64,000 bases of DNA, from NCBI RefSeq assembly GCF_011090385.1, contig NZ_SEWW01000008.1, forward strand, positions 82,041 through 146,040, written 5' to 3'. Origin of the DNA: Aquirufa beregesia (GTDB lineage Bacteria > Bacteroidota > Bacteroidia > Cytophagales > Spirosomataceae). The translations under genes and the position numbers were made by a program. This document shows positions 53,762 to 62,961 of the stretch, one piece after another. The notes under the pieces are model-generated. The model had not been told where the DNA came from and did no database searches. It saw nothing but the letters and a program-made list of their open reading frames with translations. Position 1 is the stretch's first letter. Each line of letters opens with the position of its first letter.

Positions 53762-55075
53762 TTAAATAAATTGATTCAAAATTAGTACTCCGATAAGGCC
53801 AACAATGGATACAATACTTTCCATGAGTGACCAGGAGCGAATTGTCTCTTTAACCGAGAGATTAAAGTATTCTTTAAATAACCAGAAGCCCGTATCATTG
53901 ACATGTGAAAACATTAGACTTCCTGCTCCTATACTCAATACCATCAAGTTAGGATTGACTAAACCCGTGGAAACAATCGGGTAAATCATGCCCGCTGCTG
54001 TTAAGCCTGCTATAGTCGCAGAACCCACACAAACTCGGATAATCGCCGCCATAAGCCATCCTAATACCAAAGGAGGGAATGGTAATGTTTGCAAATAACC
54101 CGCTATTTCCTTACTTACACCAGAAACCAGTAATACTTCTTTCAAAGATCCAGCACCTGCAATAATTAATAATATCATGGCGACATCTTTTACCGCATCC
54201 GTATATATGACCATAATCTCTTCCATTTTTTTACCCATGCGTAAACCCAAAGTATAGGTAGCTACACAGATGGCAATCAACATCACCATGGATGGATCAG
54301 CAATTAAATGAATCAATGGAGTCAAAGCCGAACTTTTATCTATTTTCAAGTCAGCTAAGGTTGTAACCACCAAAAGAAATACAGGAAACAATGCTGTAAT
54401 GAAACTTGCAGCTCTGCTTGGTAATTTAGATTCAGGAATAGGTTCCCCCTGAAATGCTTTTAATGAACGTATCGGCAATTTTGTTAATGTTTTAGAAAAT
54501 AGAGGTCCTGCACAAATGATGGCTGGGATGGAAACGATAATCCCATAAAATAAGGTAGTTCCCATATTGGCATCAAACTGAGCCACTAAGGCTGCTGGAG
54601 AAGGATGCGGAGGAAGAAAGCCATGGGCCACGGATAAGGATGCCATCATGGGGATTCCTGTCACTAAAGGATGTAATTTAAATTGATGAACCAAGGCAAA
54701 TATCAATGGAATCATCAACACAAAGCCTACATTATAAAACAAAGGAATTCCAATGATAAAACCAGTAAGCATTAAACCCCAGGCCATGTTTTTTTGACCA
54801 AATGCCTGAATTAAACTACCCGAAATTTGCTGAGCTGCTCCACTACTCGCTACCAGTTTCCCTAACATGGCTCCTAATACGATGATGGTAACTAATGACC
54901 CTAAGGTGTCGCCTATTCCTTTTTGAACTGATTTAGCTAATTCCCCAAGTGGCAAACCCAATAAATAGCCTGTCGTTAAACTAATGATTAAAAATGCGAT
55001 GAACGCATTGACCTTTTGATACGTAATTAAGAACACTAAAAGGCAAATACATAAAACGACGATGGCGATAGTCAT
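53762..55075 (-). CDS. Gluconate/H+ symporter (GntP family)
   Basis: A 437-residue inner-membrane permease with about twelve hydrophobic segments. PMMASLSVAHGFLPPHPSPAALV and CVGSATIAGLTAAGMI are typical of GntP/GntT permeases, which import gluconate or related aldonates with protons. It lies just downstream of the sugar kinase/nucleotidyltransferase genes on the same strand and may import the substrate. An inverted repeat 23-79 bases before the start may regulate it. Confidence 0.93.
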   Translation of the reverse strand: MTIAIVVLCICLLVFLITYQKVNAFIAFLIISLTTGYLLGLPLGELAKSVQKGIGDTLGSLVTIIVLGAMLGKLVASSGAAQQISGSLIQAFGQKNMAWGLMLTGFIIGIPLFYNVGFVLMIPLIFALVHQFKLHPLVTGIPMMASLSVAHGFLPPHPSPAALVAQFDANMGTTLFYGIIVSIPAIICAGPLFSKTLTKLPIRSLKAFQGEPIPESKLPSRAASFITALFPVFLLVVTTLADLKIDKSSALTPLIHLIADPSMVMLIAICVATYTLGLRMGKKMEEIMVIYTDAVKDVAMILLIIAGAGSLKEVLLVSGVSKEIAGYLQTLPFPPLVLGWLMAAIIRVCVGSATIAGLTAAGMIYPIVSTGLVNPNLMVLSIGAGSLMFSHVNDTGFWLFKEYFNLSVKETIRSWSLMESIVSIVGLIGVLILNQFI

Positions 55076-55097
55076 AAGGTAATGGTATAGAGTGATT

Positions 55098-55154
55098 AAA
55101 TGGAGTATTGGAATTATTAGTAAAAGCTTATTTTTTCTTCAAAATACTCCATTT
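55098..55154 (-). promoter_or_regulatory. 12-bp inverted repeat upstream of gluconate permease
   Basis: Perfect arms AAATGGAGTATT (55098-55109) and AATACTCCATTT (55143-55154), 33 bases apart, sit in the gntP leader. A second small repeat GCATTC/GAATGC is at 55189-55207. They may be operators or a leader RNA stem. No RNA family is recognised. Confidence 0.5.
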
Positions 55155-55242
55155 GATCCCAAATATATAGAATGGATCCTACATTTCAGCATTCTTAATT
55201 CGAATGCCGACAAATCCACGCTATTTTTAACCTCACAATTGA

Positions 55243-56109
55243 TTAAAAATCACCATAAGTATCTTCCAAATATTTTTGCATCACTAAGATGTCTTCTTTG
55301 GAAGTTAAATCTGGTACATTTTCTGCTAAAGGAATAGCAAAAAATCCTTGACCAGTACCCTCACCAAATAAGGCAACTGAAGTAGGTAATTCCTTTTCGT
55401 TTCTAATTGGATGAAAAGGTGTTTTGGCTAAATAGGGTAAAAAGGTAGAAGCTTCAAAGACGAAAATATTCATACTAACTCCCAATCTTCCTTGTTGTGC
55501 CATTAACTCTTCGGCTTGCTGTGCAGTAGGTTTCTCAATGATTTCCAACAAATAGCCAGCGGCATCTGTACGAATCAAAGCAAAGGCTGAAATTCTTTCG
55601 GCTGGATACAATAAACTATCCCGATGGTAGGAAATCAAAGCTTGAGCATGGTCTGTTGACCAAAGCGTTTTCAAAGCATGAACGGAATATAAATTATCTG
55701 AGTTACACACAATCACGCGACCATACTGCCAATCTGCATGTTGCATTAAAGCTTGGTAAACCGCATCTGCTGTTCCTGCTGGCTTTTCACGATCGGCAGG
55801 TATTTGTTGACGAGCAAACACAATTTTCAATCCCCAACAAGCATCACGAGACATTAAATCCTCGCAATACTCCTGAGTAATTTGATCTGTAGGATGCAAT
55901 AATAACAACACTTCCTCTATCCCTGCCAAATGTGCATTGTACAATTGGTAATCAATTAATGTCTTCCCATTTTTCCCTACTTGAATCATCCCCTTGGTGA
56001 CAGAATTTGCTTGTGCCACCAAATTTGGATCTAAATCGCTCCCCTCTGACAGGGCTTTCTTCATGCGAGAAGCCATCCCTCCTGCTAAAATCAATAATCT
56101 CTTTTTCAT
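55243..56109 (-). CDS. Sugar nucleotidyltransferase-like protein
   Basis: A 288-residue GT-A fold nucleotidyltransferase. The N-terminal LAGGMASRM loop contains the nucleotide-binding signature, followed by IDYQLYNAHLAGIEEVLLL and a metal-binding VCNSDNLYS. It joins a nucleoside triphosphate to a sugar phosphate. It is encoded eight bases downstream of a GHMP kinase, so the two probably make an NDP-sugar by kinase-then-pyrophosphorylase salvage. The sugar is unknown. Confidence 0.82.
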   Translation of the reverse strand: MKKRLLILAGGMASRMKKALSEGSDLDPNLVAQANSVTKGMIQVGKNGKTLIDYQLYNAHLAGIEEVLLLLHPTDQITQEYCEDLMSRDACWGLKIVFARQQIPADREKPAGTADAVYQALMQHADWQYGRVIVCNSDNLYSVHALKTLWSTDHAQALISYHRDSLLYPAERISAFALIRTDAAGYLLEIIEKPTAQQAEELMAQQGRLGVSMNIFVFEASTFLPYLAKTPFHPIRNEKELPTSVALFGEGTGQGFFAIPLAENVPDLTSKEDILVMQKYLEDTYGDF

Positions 56110-56117
56110 GTCTTGGA

Positions 56118-57194
56118 TTAATAAAACAAACTTTCTTTTTCCACTTTGGTACCTTCGTCTACTCGAATGATGTAGGCCTTTCCTCCTTCTTTTTCAATGG
56201 CCTCAACCACTTTTTCTGGATGTGCTGGCGCATAAGCAAACATACAGCCTCCTCCTCCAGAGCCATTGATCTTAGCTCCTAAAGCTCCAGCATCCAAAGA
56301 TGCCTGTATCATTCGATCAATTTTTGCGGTAGAAATCTTCTTATGCTCTCTTAAGTTTACTTGATGGCGATTCAACAAGTCTCCTAATTTCACATCACTC
56401 CAATCCGATTTACCTTCAAACATCTCTTTGGCTTCCAATAAAATATCACGATCGGAGATATTGGCTTGTAATAATATCCATTCTGATGCTGTCAAAATAG
56501 ATTGATAAGCTAAACAATCTTCCAAACTAGCTTTTTCTAAATCAAAATCAGCATTTACTCGTTGTATTTTCCCCAATCCACTCAACATGCCAAACTTCAC
56601 GTGGGCTAAAATTTTCAAGGTATCTTTGGCTTCTAAAGAATCCCCCAGTACAAAAGTGCCTAAATCACGTGCGTAGGTTTCTATCGCTATTTTGGGTCTA
56701 CTTTCCAAAAATATCACATTTCCCACGGCAGTAGAATATTGGTCCATCATCCCCCCAGGCTCGGTAAATTCCAATACCTCTGCTTCATAGGTTATTTCCC
56801 CTATTTCTTTTTGCGTAGCAGGTATTTGATACATTTCACATAAGAACTTCACCCAAGAAACAATCATGGCGGAGGAACTTGACGTCCCTGAATTGATAGG
56901 AATATTGCCTCGCACTTCGATCTCTAAGCCTTTTTCAAGGGAATGCCCTTTACGATGTAACACATTGCATACACTCTTGAAGTAATCCCTCTCTTTGGTA
57001 TATGTCAAAGGAAAATTCAATTCAAATTCTTCAACAGCATCTACATCTGGCAGAGAAAATCGAACGGTTTTATCGGCCCTAAATTGGCCTTTCATCTGTA
57101 TTCTTTTCGAAATTGCCGCCGCAATAACAGGTAATCCTAAATAATCTTGATGTTCGCCAAACAAGCAAATCCGACCGGGAGTTGAAACAATCAT
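56118..57194 (-). CDS. GHMP-family sugar kinase
   Basis: A 358-residue GHMP kinase. GRICLFGEHQDYLG resembles the galactokinase-type GRVNLIGEHTDYN signature, the phosphate loop is PINSGTSSSSAM, and the C-terminal motif GAKINGSGGGGCMFAY is complete. It phosphorylates a sugar, possibly arabinose, glucuronate, galactose or heptose-7-phosphate, at the anomeric carbon. The codons upstream of 57194 are read-through of the open frame; MIVSTPG is the natural start. It is operonic with the nucleotidyltransferase. Confidence 0.88.
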   Translation of the reverse strand: MIVSTPGRICLFGEHQDYLGLPVIAAAISKRIQMKGQFRADKTVRFSLPDVDAVEEFELNFPLTYTKERDYFKSVCNVLHRKGHSLEKGLEIEVRGNIPINSGTSSSSAMIVSWVKFLCEMYQIPATQKEIGEITYEAEVLEFTEPGGMMDQYSTAVGNVIFLESRPKIAIETYARDLGTFVLGDSLEAKDTLKILAHVKFGMLSGLGKIQRVNADFDLEKASLEDCLAYQSILTASEWILLQANISDRDILLEAKEMFEGKSDWSDVKLGDLLNRHQVNLREHKKISTAKIDRMIQASLDAGALGAKINGSGGGGCMFAYAPAHPEKVVEAIEKEGGKAYIIRVDEGTKVEKESLFY

Positions 57195-57272
57195 GCTAAA
57201 TTTTAATGTATAACAAAAGTACAAATTAGATTTAAAAAAATACCTTACCTTTGAAACACTTAAATACTATCG

Positions 57273-58358
57273 ATGATTACGAAGCGCATCCCATCCGTCG
57301 ATTATTTCCGAGGCTTTATCCTATTTCTACTTGCTGCGGAAAGTACCGATTTGTACCATAATCTGGACAATCTCTTCCCTGACAATTTCATCATTACTCA
57401 ATTTTTCCATGTTAAATGGCAAGGATTACATTTCTGGGACTTAATCCAACCTGGATTTATGATGATTGCCGGGGCCGCCTTGTATTTTTCTACCTACAAA
57501 AGGTTAGATAATGGGGATACATACCTGACGCTTTGGCCCAAGGTTTTAAAGCGTTCCTTATTATTATTTTTGTTTGGAACAGGATTACATTGCCTAGGCA
57601 AAGAAAAACTCGTTTTTGAATTATGGAATGTGCTTACTCAGCTGTCGGTTACTACCATCATTGCCTTTTTTTTATTGCGTTTTTCTATTCCGCTTCAAAT
57701 TGCTGCATCGTTGCTTTTGCTTTTATTATCTCATAGTTTATACGTCTTTAGTGATATTTCTGGATACAATGAACCATATACTCCCGACAAGAATTTTGGT
57801 TCTTATATGGATATGCTCTTAATGGGTAAATTAAGTGGGGGGCATTGGATAGCTATTAATTGCATCCCCACGGCAGCACACACCATTTGGGGAGCATTAA
57901 TTGGTCGAATCATTCATCGAAGCACTTCCCATCAAATAGTAATCCGCACTTTACTTGGACTAGGCATTTTAGGCATCTTAGTAGGCTATGGACTTGATTT
58001 TGCTGGCATCCCGATTATCAAAAGAACAGCGACACTTTCCTTTACATTAGCTTCTGGAGGTTGGGTTGCCTTGATGATGGCCGCCTTTTATTTGAATTGG
58101 GAACGAAGTAAACCCATCATACCAGCCCCTGATTATATTTTATCCTTTGGAAAGAATTCTATTTTCATCTATTTGTTTTTTGAATCTGTAGGCCCTCAAT
58201 GGTTAAATAAAGCATCCTTGGTATTTGTGGGCGGTTTTCTAGAGAAAATTCATGTCACAGAAAATATCGCTGAACTAGTAAATTCCTTAGTAGTCCTTGG
58301 TATCATTGGAGGAATTGCCGTTTGGTTTGATAAGCACAAAATCTACATCTCTTTGTAG
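57273..58358 (+). CDS. HGSNAT/DUF5009-like membrane acyltransferase
   Basis: A 361-residue integral membrane protein with roughly ten hydrophobic segments. The start ITKRIPSVDYFRGFIL resembles the RIxSLDxFRG motif of heparan-alpha-glucosaminide N-acetyltransferase-like (DUF1624/DUF5009) proteins, followed by a membrane-buried HFWDLIQPGFMMIAG and a FGKNSIFIYLF end. It could acetylate sugars or amino sugars across the membrane. It is divergent from the kinase gene. The activity is uncertain. Confidence 0.7.
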   Translation: MITKRIPSVDYFRGFILFLLAAESTDLYHNLDNLFPDNFIITQFFHVKWQGLHFWDLIQPGFMMIAGAALYFSTYKRLDNGDTYLTLWPKVLKRSLLLFLFGTGLHCLGKEKLVFELWNVLTQLSVTTIIAFFLLRFSIPLQIAASLLLLLLSHSLYVFSDISGYNEPYTPDKNFGSYMDMLLMGKLSGGHWIAINCIPTAAHTIWGALIGRIIHRSTSHQIVIRTLLGLGILGILVGYGLDFAGIPIIKRTATLSFTLASGGWVALMMAAFYLNWERSKPIIPAPDYILSFGKNSIFIYLFFESVGPQWLNKASLVFVGGFLEKIHVTENIAELVNSLVVLGIIGGIAVWFDKHKIYISL

Positions 58359-58363
58359 TAATG

Positions 58364-58402
58364 AACAACGCTGTCAAGGTTTAAAACCTTGACAGCGTTG
58401 TT
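58364..58402. repeat. Near-perfect palindromic hairpin repeat (family A)
   Basis: Two perfect 19-bp arms (58364-58382 and 58384-58402) separated by one base, sharing the AACGCTGTCAAGGTT core with the repeat at 4592-4624. It lies in the convergent gap after the HGSNAT-like gene, six bases past its stop. Confidence 0.88.
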
Positions 58403-58463
58403 TTAAAACTCTTCAAAAAAAGCAAAAATACCGTTTTTTTTCTTCTACTAATTGATAATCTAC

Positions 58464-58856
58464 TTATTTATCCAACTTGTTCATATAATCAAACTTATAT
58501 GCCCAAGTTTGCGCTATATTGAAAGCTTTTGTCTTAGCTTCTTCTGCCTTGGGCCCCTCAAATAAAGCATCTATTGTTTTGGTAAATAATAAAATCCAAT
58601 GCTCAAAATGAGCCTTGGTCAGTGGTACAATTTGATTTACTAATAAATGAGGCTGCATGGGAGCACCTTTGTAAGAATGGCCATCCAATAAAAGCATTTC
58701 CCAGAAGTCATACATCTTAGGCAAATGATGGTCCCAGTCTACATGCATCACATCTAAAAAAATATGCCCTACCAAGTCGTCCGATGTCATACTTTTATAA
58801 AAAGCATTAACCAATATTCGAATGTCTTCTTTTGAAGCAATATCACTTTTAATCAT
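58464..58856 (-). CDS. Group III truncated haemoglobin
   Basis: A 130-residue globin of the group III truncated type. The proximal His is likely in AHFEHWILLF, and VDWDHHLPKMYDFWEMLLL carries the distal-helix aromatic residues typical of this group. It may bind oxygen or nitric oxide, possibly in nitrosative stress. The start overlaps the upstream PAP2/haloperoxidase gene by eight bases, so they are cotranscribed. Confidence 0.9.
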   Translation of the reverse strand: MIKSDIASKEDIRILVNAFYKSMTSDDLVGHIFLDVMHVDWDHHLPKMYDFWEMLLLDGHSYKGAPMQPHLLVNQIVPLTKAHFEHWILLFTKTIDALFEGPKAEEAKTKAFNIAQTWAYKFDYMNKLDK

Positions 58857-60165
58857 GTGTCTTTATGGTTTGAATCAACCAAGATCCTACTTTGTGTCCT
58901 TGTTTTGCCCCTTCATCCAAAGCTGGCCAAAAGTGAATTCCCCCATAAAGTCGACTGATCGAAGCCTCATCTGAGGCCTGGGTAAATGATGTAAATTTCC
59001 TTGGAGGCAATCCATAAGGAATTTCTGTAGAATCATTAAATGCTACATTTTCCCCAAAAATCTTAGTTAAAACCACAGCGGCAGAGCCAGATATGGTACT
59101 ATGACCGGAAGTATATTCAGGAAAAGGAGGTGTTTGTAAAACAGGCATCCAAGTTTTATCAATGGAAGCGTTGATTACCGTTTCAGGACGGATTCGAATT
59201 GAACGATACTTTTCATCCCAGCAGGAAATAAAACCATCAAAAATGGCAATGGAAGTTAAAGCAAAAGCTTCAGCTGTCTCTATGTAATTCTTTTTCAATT
59301 GTCTAGAAACTTGTCCTGCAATCCCCAACCAATGCCCCCCTGGCGACATCTTCTTGGTCGCAAACATGGCATGTCCGGTAATATTCATTTTGAAAGGGTT
59401 ACAATCCCAAAAATTAGCTATATCCCGCTGTTCATTGGTTAGATTCTTACCTGTTTCATAAACTTGTATGACCTCCTTATGATAAGGACTGCCTTTAGTC
59501 AAATCAAATTTACTTGGTTCAGGCGCTCTGAATTGTGAAGAAGAATCCAATACAGCTGGCCTGATTTTGGTCCAGTATGGCTCCACGGCATCTATGTAAG
59601 CTGGTGGTGTTGGTGTCCAAGTTCCTGGCAAATTGGTTACGGTAAATCGAAAACCTCTGGTTTGCTTATAATTATCCTTCGAAGCATACTTCATGATGGA
59701 TTCTGCCACCGAATCTCCAAACGCAATGGAACGCTCATACACATCATCCGGAATACCAATTTTCTTATAATCCGCCTCTAATTTTTTGTCAAATTCCTCG
59801 TATAGTTCTTGCGCAAAAGTTAACTTTTTGCCTACCGCTAAATAAGCTCTAACGGAAGCTAAAGAAAAGCAATATTCCTCCCCAGCCTTTGGTTGAGCTA
59901 CTTTCTCAAATCCATTCAATTGACCTACTAAAGAATGATACCCCTTGTTACCGTGTACAGCTGCTTCATAACCCGCTATACTGGCATACATGTAAATTCT
60001 GGATGAAACTGGCGGAGCAAAAATATCATGAATGATACTCTCTGTCAGCATAACCTCAGAACGAATCAAAAATTCAGGATTAGCAGCTTCTTCCTGATAA
60101 TTTGAATTATCCGATTTACAAGCAGAAAACCATAAAGCAACAAACAAAATAATATATCTCTTCAT
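58849..60165 (-). CDS. Vanadium-dependent haloperoxidase/PAP2-like lipoprotein
   Basis: A 438-residue protein with a lipobox (ALWFSAC) and a PAP2/vanadium-haloperoxidase core. The motifs for the vanadate/phosphate site are DEKYRSIRIRPE, EYTSGHSTISGSA, and the last SRLYGGIHFWPALDEG. Members oxidise halides with H2O2 or act as phosphatases; the lipoprotein anchor indicates the periplasm or outer surface. The start MKRYIILF at 60165 begins the signal. Whether it is a peroxidase or a phosphatase cannot be read. Confidence 0.85.
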   Translation of the reverse strand: MKRYIILFVALWFSACKSDNSNYQEEAANPEFLIRSEVMLTESIIHDIFAPPVSSRIYMYASIAGYEAAVHGNKGYHSLVGQLNGFEKVAQPKAGEEYCFSLASVRAYLAVGKKLTFAQELYEEFDKKLEADYKKIGIPDDVYERSIAFGDSVAESIMKYASKDNYKQTRGFRFTVTNLPGTWTPTPPAYIDAVEPYWTKIRPAVLDSSSQFRAPEPSKFDLTKGSPYHKEVIQVYETGKNLTNEQRDIANFWDCNPFKMNITGHAMFATKKMSPGGHWLGIAGQVSRQLKKNYIETAEAFALTSIAIFDGFISCWDEKYRSIRIRPETVINASIDKTWMPVLQTPPFPEYTSGHSTISGSAAVVLTKIFGENVAFNDSTEIPYGLPPRKFTSFTQASDEASISRLYGGIHFWPALDEGAKQGHKVGSWLIQTIKTHD

Positions 60166-60231
60166 TGGGCTTAATTTTTCAAAAGACAAATATACCAATA
60201 CTTATAATTAGAATGGAAACATTGACAAAAA

Positions 60232-61440
60232 TCAGTTAATGGCCGCCTCAGCTGCCAAGCGACCAGAGGCAAATGCGGCTTGCAGAGATGGATATTGTGT
60301 GTAATCTCCCGTGAGAATAATACTTTTTTTATGGGCTTTCTGCTTGATAAACTTCCAAAATCCTTGTTTAGACAGCGATTCTGGTATGGAATAAGCCTTT
60401 AAAAAATCCCAATTCAACTTTTCTTGTCCTAAGTATTGGCTCAATTCCTTTAAAACCTCTTTTTCTGAAATATCCGTTTTCAAAGTAGTCACAGAAATCA
60501 ATTCCTTCCCTACCGGAGCATAATATGGATTGACCTTACTTAAACAAGCGAAGTGCAAAATGTTCGATTCATCCGTTTTAGGAACCAAGTGTAATAATTT
60601 ACCTTCATTAGGAAAAGTATCGGCTGAAAAATAGAATGTTTTACTCTGCAAAATAGCTCCTTTGGCCAAAGGAATGTCCAATAAAGCAGCTGCCGCTGTT
60701 GGGTTTGCAGCCAAAATAATTTTAGAACATGCTATCACGTCCCCATTTTTCAAAACCACCTTCCCATCTAGAATACTTTCCACTTCAATATTCAACCGAA
60801 CAGAGTCTGCCGGCAAAGCCTTCAACAATTGCTCTGAAATAGCCCTTATACCACCTTGTGGAAGTGCGGCTCTCCCTTCTAAAAATTGCTTTAAATAAAA
60901 GACAAATAAAGAAGCAGGTTGCGATAAAGTCTCATCAAGGAAAATTCCATAAAAAAATGGCTTTAAAAATCCTTCTTGGAATGTTGGAGAAAAATGAAGC
61001 GAATGTATATACTCCATGGTACTTAAAGGACTCGTAGATAATGGCTTGGCATCCAATTGAATTTGCAACCAAAGTTTAGCCAATTTAACCAAATCAGGTA
61101 TGCTGATGATTCCATCTCCTAAGGCTCGGAGTAGAGAAAATGAATCATGCCAAGGACTAAAAAAACGATGCCAAGCATTTTCTTTCCACCAATATGCACC
61201 CGAATCAAAATAAGATAAATCCAAATCCGGCAATCGCAAACTTTGCTGAACTTCGGGATAAGAAGTTTGTAAAACTTGAAATCCATGATCTAAGGTAAAA
61301 CCTTGAAAATGTTCACTTTGCACCCTACCACCTACATGAGCTTGTTTTTCGAGTAAGACAAATGAAATCCCCGCTTCATGCAACACATTGGCTGCTTGTA
61401 AGCCTGCAATACCCGCCCCGATTATGACGATTGGTTTCAT
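60232..61440 (-). CDS. FAD-dependent amine oxidase/protoporphyrinogen oxidase-like protein
   Basis: A 402-residue flavoprotein. The Rossmann motif GAGIAGLQAANVL begins at residue 8, followed by GGRVQSEHFQGFTLDHGFQVL typical of NAD(P)/FAD-dependent amine-oxidase family members (phytoene desaturase-like). The C-terminal ILTGDYTQYPSLQAAFASGRLAAEA is the conserved FAD-binding end. Substrate unknown. The start at 61440 is chosen at the dinucleotide fold. It is divergent from the hydrolase operon. Confidence 0.87.
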   Translation of the reverse strand: MKPIVIIGAGIAGLQAANVLHEAGISFVLLEKQAHVGGRVQSEHFQGFTLDHGFQVLQTSYPEVQQSLRLPDLDLSYFDSGAYWWKENAWHRFFSPWHDSFSLLRALGDGIISIPDLVKLAKLWLQIQLDAKPLSTSPLSTMEYIHSLHFSPTFQEGFLKPFFYGIFLDETLSQPASLFVFYLKQFLEGRAALPQGGIRAISEQLLKALPADSVRLNIEVESILDGKVVLKNGDVIACSKIILAANPTAAAALLDIPLAKGAILQSKTFYFSADTFPNEGKLLHLVPKTDESNILHFACLSKVNPYYAPVGKELISVTTLKTDISEKEVLKELSQYLGQEKLNWDFLKAYSIPESLSKQGFWKFIKQKAHKKSIILTGDYTQYPSLQAAFASGRLAAEAAIN

Positions 61441-61526
61441 GATAAATTTATATTTAAACAAACTCTTTGAACTTACAAAAGTTTAAAGTCTTTTTTATTA
61501 CTTTGCATATTAAATGATTCCCTGGA

Positions 61527-62288
61527 ATGAATTACAAAATTAAGGAGGAAAACGGTTATCACTATATCGACGAGGGTAAAGGGGAAATATTATTGATGTT
61601 ACACGGGCTTTTTGGAGCTTTAAGTAACTGGGAAAGTGTGATTTCCTACTTTAAATCAAATTACCGCATCATTATACCACTTATGCCCATTCACGAGATG
61701 CCCATCAAAGAGGCGGGCTGTGAAGGACTAACCGCTTTTATAGAAAATTTTGTTGCCTTAAAACAATTGGATAAATTCAGCCTGATAGGAAATTCTTTGG
61801 GTGGCCATGTGGCATTAATTTATACCCTTAGACATCCAGAGAAAATACAAAGACTCATTTTAACGGGTTCTTCTGGACTTTTTGAAAATACCATGGGTGG
61901 TTCCTATCCCAAGCGGGGCAATTACGGATACATCAAAGAAAGAGTAGAATACACCTTTTATGACCCTAAAACGGCCAGCAAAGAATTGGTGGACGAAGTT
62001 TTTGAAATTACCAATAGCATACCTAAGGTGATGCGCATTATTGCCATTGCTAAATCAGCTCAAAGGAATAATATGGCCAAGGATATTGTCCGTATTAACA
62101 CCCCTACTCTTTTGATTTGGGGATTAAATGATACCATTACGCCTCCGCAAGTTGGACATGAATTCAATCAATTAATTCAAGGTTCAGAACTTCAGTTTAT
62201 TGATAAATGTTGTCATGCTCCTATGATGGAAAGACCAGACGAATTCAATGCCATTTTAGACAAATGGTTACAAAAAACGAAAGTTTAA
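61527..62288 (+). CDS. Alpha/beta hydrolase
   Basis: A 253-residue alpha/beta hydrolase. HGLFGALSNW carries the oxyanion-hole region, the nucleophile Ser90 is in GNSLGGH, the acid Asp in WGLNDTITP, and the His in CCHAPMMERP. It resembles esterase/MhpC-like members. Cytoplasmic. It starts an operon with a CBS protein (two-base gap) and NAD kinase. The substrate is unknown. Confidence 0.9.
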   Translation: MNYKIKEENGYHYIDEGKGEILLMLHGLFGALSNWESVISYFKSNYRIIIPLMPIHEMPIKEAGCEGLTAFIENFVALKQLDKFSLIGNSLGGHVALIYTLRHPEKIQRLILTGSSGLFENTMGGSYPKRGNYGYIKERVEYTFYDPKTASKELVDEVFEITNSIPKVMRIIAIAKSAQRNNMAKDIVRINTPTLLIWGLNDTITPPQVGHEFNQLIQGSELQFIDKCCHAPMMERPDEFNAILDKWLQKTKV

Positions 62289-62290
62289 CT

Positions 62291-62959
62291 ATGCTAGTCT
62301 TATCCTATTTATCCTTTGACTATCCCACGCTTTCCTTGCAAGATAGCCTCCAGAAGGCTTTAAAGGCCATGGAGAGGCATAAAGTGCCCGCATTAAGTGT
62401 TTTGGATGGCAAAAAATGGGTCGGCAACATTACTGCCTTGCAAATTTCACAGCAGCTTACACAAGCCGCCAAATTGAAAGATATTCAGCCGGAATTCCAA
62501 AACGACAAATTGGAATTGGAAGAAGATATTTTAGCTAGTCTTCCGCTTTTTGAAAGTACAGGATTTAGCCTATTACCTGTTGTGAATGAGGAGGGAAATT
62601 GGATGGGCTATATTCATCAGGATGTGATTACTCACATGTTTCTCCAATCAGGATTTACGGGAAGAAATGGAGGGATTTTACGCATCCCTTTTCATGTTCA
62701 ACGTGATTCCATGAGTGTCATTTTACGGATCATAGAAGAAAATAAAGGCCTCATGGTACGTAGTTTCTTTCATCGTTCCGAAAAAAATCCACAGGCATTA
62801 CCCGAATGGGTAATACAAGTTCAGACCGATCAGTTTTCTCATCTGGTAAAAAGTCTGGAACGACATGATATTGTCATAGAAAAAGCATTTGTGTTTGGAC
62901 AACAAGAAGATGTTGATCAAATGCGATTTGATTTACTTTTGAAATACTTAAACCCTTAG
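62291..62959 (+). CDS. CBS-domain protein
   Basis: A 222-residue protein: tandem CBS motifs (SLQDSLQKALKAMERHKVPALSV with GNITALQISQQL, and LPLFESTGFSLLPVVNEEGNWMGYIHQDVITHMF) followed by a C-terminal region with no recognised domain (about residue 125-222). The frame is open 28 codons further into the hydrolase gene, but the ATG at 62291 fits the operon, two bases past the hydrolase stop. The next gene, NAD kinase, starts two bases after the stop, so it may sense an adenine nucleotide. Confidence 0.85.
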   Translation: MLVLSYLSFDYPTLSLQDSLQKALKAMERHKVPALSVLDGKKWVGNITALQISQQLTQAAKLKDIQPEFQNDKLELEEDILASLPLFESTGFSLLPVVNEEGNWMGYIHQDVITHMFLQSGFTGRNGGILRIPFHVQRDSMSVILRIIEENKGLMVRSFFHRSEKNPQALPEWVIQVQTDQFSHLVKSLERHDIVIEKAFVFGQQEDVDQMRFDLLLKYLNP

Positions 62960-62961
62960 TT

